DNA of 64,000 nucleotides from Desulfoferula mesophila (GTDB taxonomy: Bacteria > Desulfobacterota > Desulfarculia > Desulfarculales > Desulfarculaceae): NCBI RefSeq assembly GCF_037076455.1, contig NZ_AP028679.1, positions 387,501 through 451,500 on the forward strand, written 5' to 3'. The notes under the pieces are model-generated. The model was not told the DNA's origin. It was given only the letters and a program-made list of their open reading frames with translations, and made no database searches. The translations under genes and the position numbers were made by a program. Below are positions 60,540 through 64,000 of the stretch, in pieces. Position 1 is the first letter of the stretch. Each line of letters begins with the position of its first letter.

Positions 60540-60568
60540 ATTGACACCTTGTTACGCCTGGGTGACGC
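60540..60568 (-). promoter_or_regulatory. Pho box upstream of pstS
   Basis: Plus strand ATTGACA, CCTT, GTTACGC, CTGG, GTGACGC: three half-sites at an 11-base period. On the coding strand they read GCGTCAC, GCGTAAC, TGTCAAT. The box lies 83 bases before the ATG. Confidence 0.7.
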
Positions 60569-60704
60569 GCCGTAGACAATTAGCCGACATCACCGGCCGG
60601 GCCGGCGACCCCCGGGGGGGCGGAGGCTTTATTCCCGCCCCATTACCTGATAGGCTTCGCTCAAAAGGGCCGCCCCACCACCCATGGAAGGAGCCATAAG
60701 CCCC

Positions 60705-61895
60705 ATGCGCCTGATTCTTTTCGCCGGCAAGGGAGGCAGCGGCAAGACCTCCATGTCCGCCGCCACCGGCGCGCTCTGCGCCGAACAGGGGCTCAACACC
60801 CTGGTCATGTCCCTGGACCCGGCCCACAGCCTGTCCGACGCCTTCGACTTGAGCGGCAACCTGCTGGGGCTCAGCGGGGCCCCGGTCACGGTGGCCCCCC
60901 GCCTGGCCATCCAGGAAATCAACGTGAACCTGGCCATCCGGGAATACTGGGACCAGGTGCACTCCTACCTCTCGGCCCTGTTCAACAACGTGGGGCTCAA
61001 GGAGGTGGTGGCCGATGAAATAGCGGTGCTGCCGGGCATGGAGGAGATCAGCGCCCTGCTCTACATAAACCAGTACGTGCGCGAGAAGACCTACGACCTG
61101 CTGATCCTGGACTGCGCGCCCACGGCCGAGTCCATGCGCTTCGTCTCGGTGCCCTCGGCCCTGGAGTGGTACATGAAAAAGGTCTTCAAGCTGGAGCGCA
61201 CCGTGCTAAAGGTGGCCCGGCCCATCGCCGCCCGCCTGACCGACGTGCCCCTGCCCGGCGACGACTACTTCGCCAACCTGGAGAACCTGTTCGAGAAGCT
61301 CGAAGGGGTGGACCGCCTGCTCACCGACCACCAGAGCACCACGGTGCGCCTGATCTGCAACCCCGAGAAGATGGTGCTCAAGGAGTCGCAGCGGGCCTAC
61401 ACCTATTTCTCCCTCTACGGCCTGGCGGTGGAGGCGATCATCATGAACCGGGTGTGGCCCGCGGGCGAGGGCCTGGCCGGGCAGATGGCTGCCCTGCAAG
61501 AGCCCTATTTGGCCCAGGCGGCCGAGTTCTTCTCGCCCCTGCCCATCCTGCCGGTGGCCCACCAAAAGCGCGAGGTGCTGGGCCACGGACCGCTGCTGGA
61601 ACTGGGCCGGGGCCTGTACGAGGGCCGGGATCCGGCTTCGCACCTCTACGACCGCCAGCCGCTGAGCTTTGAAAAGGACGGGGAACGCCTCCAGGTGCGT
61701 CTGCACCTGCCCAACGTGGGCAAGGAGGAGGTGAAGCTGCACAAGGTGGGCGACGAACTGGTGGTGGAGGTGGGGGTTTTCCGCAAGCACCTGGCCCTGC
61801 CCCACAGCTTTGTTTTGGCCCGGCCGGTAAAAGCCGGCTTCATCGGCGACGATCTTTTGATAGACTTTAGTAGCCAAGCGGGAGAAGAGTCATGA
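60705..61895 (+). CDS. ArsA-family ATPase with C-terminal Hsp20-like domain
   Basis: The protein has 396 residues from ATG 60705 (AAGGAG upstream). Walker A GKGGSGKTS (9-17), switch DPAHSLSDAFDLSG, and DLLILDCAPTAESMRFVSVP. The C-terminal ~80 residues (KDGERLQVRLHLPNVGKEEVKLHKVGDELVVEVG) form an alpha-crystallin/Hsp20-like beta sandwich, as in ArsA_HSP20 proteins. There is a single ATPase half and no ArsB nearby. A GET3-like targeting or chaperone role is as likely as arsenite transport. Confidence 0.92.
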   Translation: MRLILFAGKGGSGKTSMSAATGALCAEQGLNTLVMSLDPAHSLSDAFDLSGNLLGLSGAPVTVAPRLAIQEINVNLAIREYWDQVHSYLSALFNNVGLKEVVADEIAVLPGMEEISALLYINQYVREKTYDLLILDCAPTAESMRFVSVPSALEWYMKKVFKLERTVLKVARPIAARLTDVPLPGDDYFANLENLFEKLEGVDRLLTDHQSTTVRLICNPEKMVLKESQRAYTYFSLYGLAVEAIIMNRVWPAGEGLAGQMAALQEPYLAQAAEFFSPLPILPVAHQKREVLGHGPLLELGRGLYEGRDPASHLYDRQPLSFEKDGERLQVRLHLPNVGKEEVKLHKVGDELVVEVGVFRKHLALPHSFVLARPVKAGFIGDDLLIDFSSQAGEES

Positions 61896-62134
61896 ACTCA
61901 GCGCAAGATCAAGGCAAGGAGCAGGCCCGGGCCCAGTGCGACTGCCCCCTGTGCGCCCTGGGCGACCTGGCCCGGCGTTGGCGCGAAAAGTCGCCGGCCC
62001 TGGGACACTTCCACCAGGCCCATCTCGAGGTCATGAAGGGCCTGCGCGCCCTCATGGACGAGTGCATCGACAAGATGGAAGAAAAGCCCGCGGCCGAGGG
62101 CGAGCCCCGGGTAACCAAGATAGAGGTGGAGTAG
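61892..62134 (+). CDS. Small hypothetical protein with CDCPLC motif
   Basis: This 80-residue protein has its ATG overlapping the ArsA stop (ATGA). It has QCDCPLCALGDLARRW near the N-terminus and a helical middle (FHQAHLEVMKGLRALMDECIDKM). No signal peptide. It is not recognised, but the tight coupling suggests a partner of the ATPase, perhaps metal-binding. Confidence 0.7.
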   Translation: MNSAQDQGKEQARAQCDCPLCALGDLARRWREKSPALGHFHQAHLEVMKGLRALMDECIDKMEEKPAAEGEPRVTKIEVE

Positions 62135-62143
62135 GCATACGCG

Positions 62144-63178
62144 GTGAACAACCCCGAAGAGCTGCACGGCCGCCTGGTGGACGGGGCGCCCAGCGAGGAA
62201 GACCAGTCCCTGGAGAGCCTTCGGCCCTCGTCGCTGGATGAGTACGTGGGCCAGGCCGAGGCCAAGGCCAACCTCAAGGTGTTCATCGCCGCCGCCCGCC
62301 AGCGGGGCGAGGCCCTGGACCACGTCTTGCTGCACGGCCACCCCGGCCTGGGCAAGACCACCCTGGCCCACATCCTGGCCTCCGAGATGGAGGTGGGCAT
62401 CACCGCCACCAGCGGCCCGGTTATGGAGCGGGCCGGGGACCTGGCGGCCATCCTGACCAACCTGGAAAGCCGCGACGTGTTGTTCGTGGACGAGATTCAC
62501 CGCCTCAACCACGTGGTGGAAGAGGTGCTCTACCCGGCCATGGAGGACTTTCACCTGGACCTGGTGATCGGCGCCGGCCCCAGCGCCCGCACCGTCAAGC
62601 TGGACCTGCCCCCCTTCACCTTGGTGGGGGCCACCACCCGGGTGGGCCTGCTCACCCCGCCCCTGCGCGACCGTTTCGGGGTGCAGCTTCGGGTGGACTT
62701 CTACAACCCGGAGGAGTTGGCGTCCATCGTCACCCGCTCGGCCCGCATCCTGGGCCTGAGCATGGACGCCCACGGCGCGGCCGAGATCGCCCGGCGCAGC
62801 CGCTCCACCCCCCGGGTGGCCAACCGGCTGCTCAAGCGGGTGCGCGATTTCGCCCAGGTGGAGGGCGGGGGCAAGGTGGACCGCGAGATGGCCGACTACG
62901 CCCTGGGCCGCCTGGGGGTGGACACCAGCGGCTTGGACCGCCTGGACCGCGAGCTGCTCGACACCATCGCCACCAAGTTCGACGGCGGGCCGGTGGGGCT
63001 GAACACCCTGGCCGCGGCGGTGGGCGAGGAGGCCCATACCATTGAAGAGGTCTACGAGCCTTACCTGATCCAGCAGGGCTACATCAAGCGCACCCCGGCC
63101 GGGCGCGTGGCGACCCCCAGAGCCTACGAGCACCTGGGGCTCAGGCCTAGCAACAGCGCCCAAAAAAGACTGTTCTAG
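62144..63178 (+). CDS. ruvB: Holliday junction branch-migration helicase RuvB
   Basis: The 344 residues include Walker [10 protein letters not shown] (65-73), Walker [10 protein letters not shown], sensor [18 protein letters not shown] and the C-terminal winged helix ([43 protein letters not shown]). It is a hexameric motor with RuvA and RuvC, which are not in the window. The GTG start is nine bases after the small gene. Confidence 0.98.
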   Translation: MNNPEELHGRLVDGAPSEEDQSLESLRPSSLDEYVGQAEAKANLKVFIAAARQRGEALDHVLLHGHPGLGKTTLAHILASEMEVGITATSGPVMERAGDLAAILTNLESRDVLFVDEIHRLNHVVEEVLYPAMEDFHLDLVIGAGPSARTVKLDLPPFTLVGATTRVGLLTPPLRDRFGVQLRVDFYNPEELASIVTRSARILGLSMDAHGAAEIARRSRSTPRVANRLLKRVRDFAQVEGGGKVDREMADYALGRLGVDTSGLDRLDRELLDTIATKFDGGPVGLNTLAAAVGEEAHTIEEVYEPYLIQQGYIKRTPAGRVATPRAYEHLGLRPSNSAQKRLF

Positions 63179-63180
63179 GC

Positions 63181-63309
63181 GGGCCGGCTTCGCCAGGCGG
63201 CGGCATACTGCGTTACCGGCAACGCTCCAGCCTCGGCGTAGTGCCCAGCTACGCCTCCGGCTGTCGCTCGCCGGATGCCTTGTCTGCCGCCCCCTGGCTG
63301 TGCCGGGGC
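63181..63309. repeat. Dispersed palindromic element R1, copy E
   Basis: It begins two bases after the ruvB stop. The ends are GGGCCGGCTTCGCCAGGCGG and CCCCCTGGCTGTGCCGGGGC. The central hairpin has outer arms CAGCC/GGCTG and inner arms GGCGTAG/CTACGCC, then CGCTCGCCGGATGCCTTG. Confidence 0.8.
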
Positions 63310-63386
63310 TCGGGAGATATCCTTATCATTGACCGACCCAGGCGAGGCCCTGCCTACATGATGTTCACCCCGGCGGAAAAACCCGC

Positions 63387-64000
63387 ATGCTGACCAAGAC
63401 CTTCCTGCACATCCCCTCCGTGGGCCCCAAGCGCGAGCTGTCCCTGTGGCGGGCCGGACTGACCGATTGGCGCGACTTCCTGGAGCGCGGCGAATCCCTG
63501 GCCCCCCGCGCGGTGTACAACCTGGGCCGCCCGGTGATCGAGCGCAGCCTGGCCGCCCTGGAGCGCCCCGGCGGCCTGGCCGAGCTGGCCGAGGCCATCC
63601 CCCCGGCCGAGCACTGGCGCTTCTGGCCCAGCTATCATCGGGTGGCCTACCTGGACATCGAGACCGGCGGCGACCCCGAGGATTTCGGCGGCATAACCGT
63701 GGTGGGGGTCTACGACGGGGTGGAGGTAACCCAGTACGTGGCCGGGGTGAATCTGCACGAGGCGGCCCAGGCCCTGGCCGGCTACCAGGTGGTGGTGAGC
63801 TTCGCGGGCTCCAGCTTCGACGTGCCGGTGCTGAGAAGCGCGTTCGCCAACTTCATCGTGCCACCGGTGCACATCGACCTGCGCTGGGTGCTCAGGCGCC
63901 TGGGCTACAAGGGCGGGCTCAAGCGCATCGAAAAGCGCCTGGGCATCGGCCGCCCGGAGCAGGTGGGCGACATGAACGGCTACATGGCGGTGATGCTCTG
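63387..64000 (+). CDS. RNase H-like (YprB-type) domain protein, 3' cut by window edge
   Basis: About 204 residues are visible. After an N-terminal helical part (LHIPSVGPKRELSLWRAGLTDWRDFL) comes a DEDD-type exonuclease-like domain: YLDIETGGDPEDFGGITVVGVYDG with the DxE pair, VVVSFAGSSFDVPVL and HIDLRWVLRRLGYKGGLKRIEKRLGI. This matches the YprB ribonuclease-H-like family. No good ribosome-binding site; the start is tentative. Confidence 0.82.
   Translation, partial: MLTKTFLHIPSVGPKRELSLWRAGLTDWRDFLERGESLAPRAVYNLGRPVIERSLAALERPGGLAELAEAIPPAEHWRFWPSYHRVAYLDIETGGDPEDFGGITVVGVYDGVEVTQYVAGVNLHEAAQALAGYQVVVSFAGSSFDVPVLRSAFANFIVPPVHIDLRWVLRRLGYKGGLKRIEKRLGIGRPEQVGDMNGYMAVML

Noticed and set aside
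60606-60650. Possible third R3 hairpin (GGGGCGG..CCGCCCC)
   Set aside because: The loop is longer and the flanks differ. It may be chance in GC-rich DNA.
1-64000. tRNA or rRNA genes
   Set aside because: No T-loop GGTTCGAATCC-type motif with a matching acceptor stem and no rRNA-like conserved stretch was found.

Overview
The window is GC-rich chromosomal DNA, densely packed with genes on both strands. Most genes sit in short operons with overlapping ATGA or GTGA start/stop junctions. No rRNA, tRNA, CRISPR array, phage or transposase gene was seen. The gene content points to an anaerobic, Gram-negative member of the Desulfobacterota (former Deltaproteobacteria). It has an outer membrane (Tol-Pal, Slp, porins), an anaerobic glutaryl-CoA dehydrogenase paired with the carboxyltransferase subunit of glutaconyl-CoA decarboxylase, a molybdopterin enzyme, ferritin-like and ArsA/Hsp20 proteins, and a tiny bS22-type ribosomal protein. 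A Desulfarculales-like relative is my guess from general knowledge and is not proven here.

Layout. 0-3.6 kb: the end of a CoA-transferase gene, an alpha/beta hydrolase, a candidate structured RNA, a PAS histidine kinase and a GNAT-like protein. 3.6-8.1 kb: def-fmt-rsmB-rpe followed by a split VanZ-like frame. 8.1-17 kb: a DUF1573 protein, a histidine phosphatase, a PP-loop/DUF434 pair, a five-gene minus-strand block (DnaJ, TPM, nucleotidyltransferase, LemA, MgtC), holC and bS22. 17-20.8 kb: a lytic transglycosylase, purine nucleoside phosphorylase and a tandem UspA operon. 20.8-26.7 kb: two acyl-CoA dehydrogenases plus gcdA, then small proteins. 26.9-31.9 kb: the complete tolQRAB-pal-cpoB operon. 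32-38.8 kb: a HAD phosphatase, a second candidate small RNA, ndk-thiL-mltD, an MscS channel, a membrane protein and a rhodanese/MauE pair. 39-45 kb: a KaiC-like/XRE/cupin fusion, an FMN glutamate-synthase-like protein, an Slp lipoprotein, a secreted cyanovirin-N-homology protein and a ferritin-like protein. 45.3-48 kb: znuCB behind a ribbon-helix-helix regulator with a Cys/His tail. 48-53 kb: MarR plus a molybdopterin oxidoreductase, then tex. 53-60.6 kb: a Pho regulon (pstS, two porins, pstCAB, phoU) with two Pho boxes. 60.7-64 kb: ArsA-Hsp20, a small protein, ruvB and an RNase H-like gene cut by the window edge.

The most unusual non-coding feature is a family of roughly 100-130 bp dispersed elements: five full-length or near-full copies, one diverged tandem copy and one internally deleted copy. 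They share near-palindromic ends and a central hairpin whose two arms differ between copies by compensating changes. They lie only between genes, often directly after a stop codon. Two further intergenic stretches have a sigma-70-like promoter, a series of hairpins and a terminator but no ORF, and look like stand-alone RNAs. The clearest protein-level oddities are the KaiC-like/XRE/cupin fusion lacking a Walker A lysine, the zinc-finger RHH regulator with its own inverted-repeat operator, and the three-repeat CVNH protein.

All calls come from reading the sequence. No database or folding program was run.
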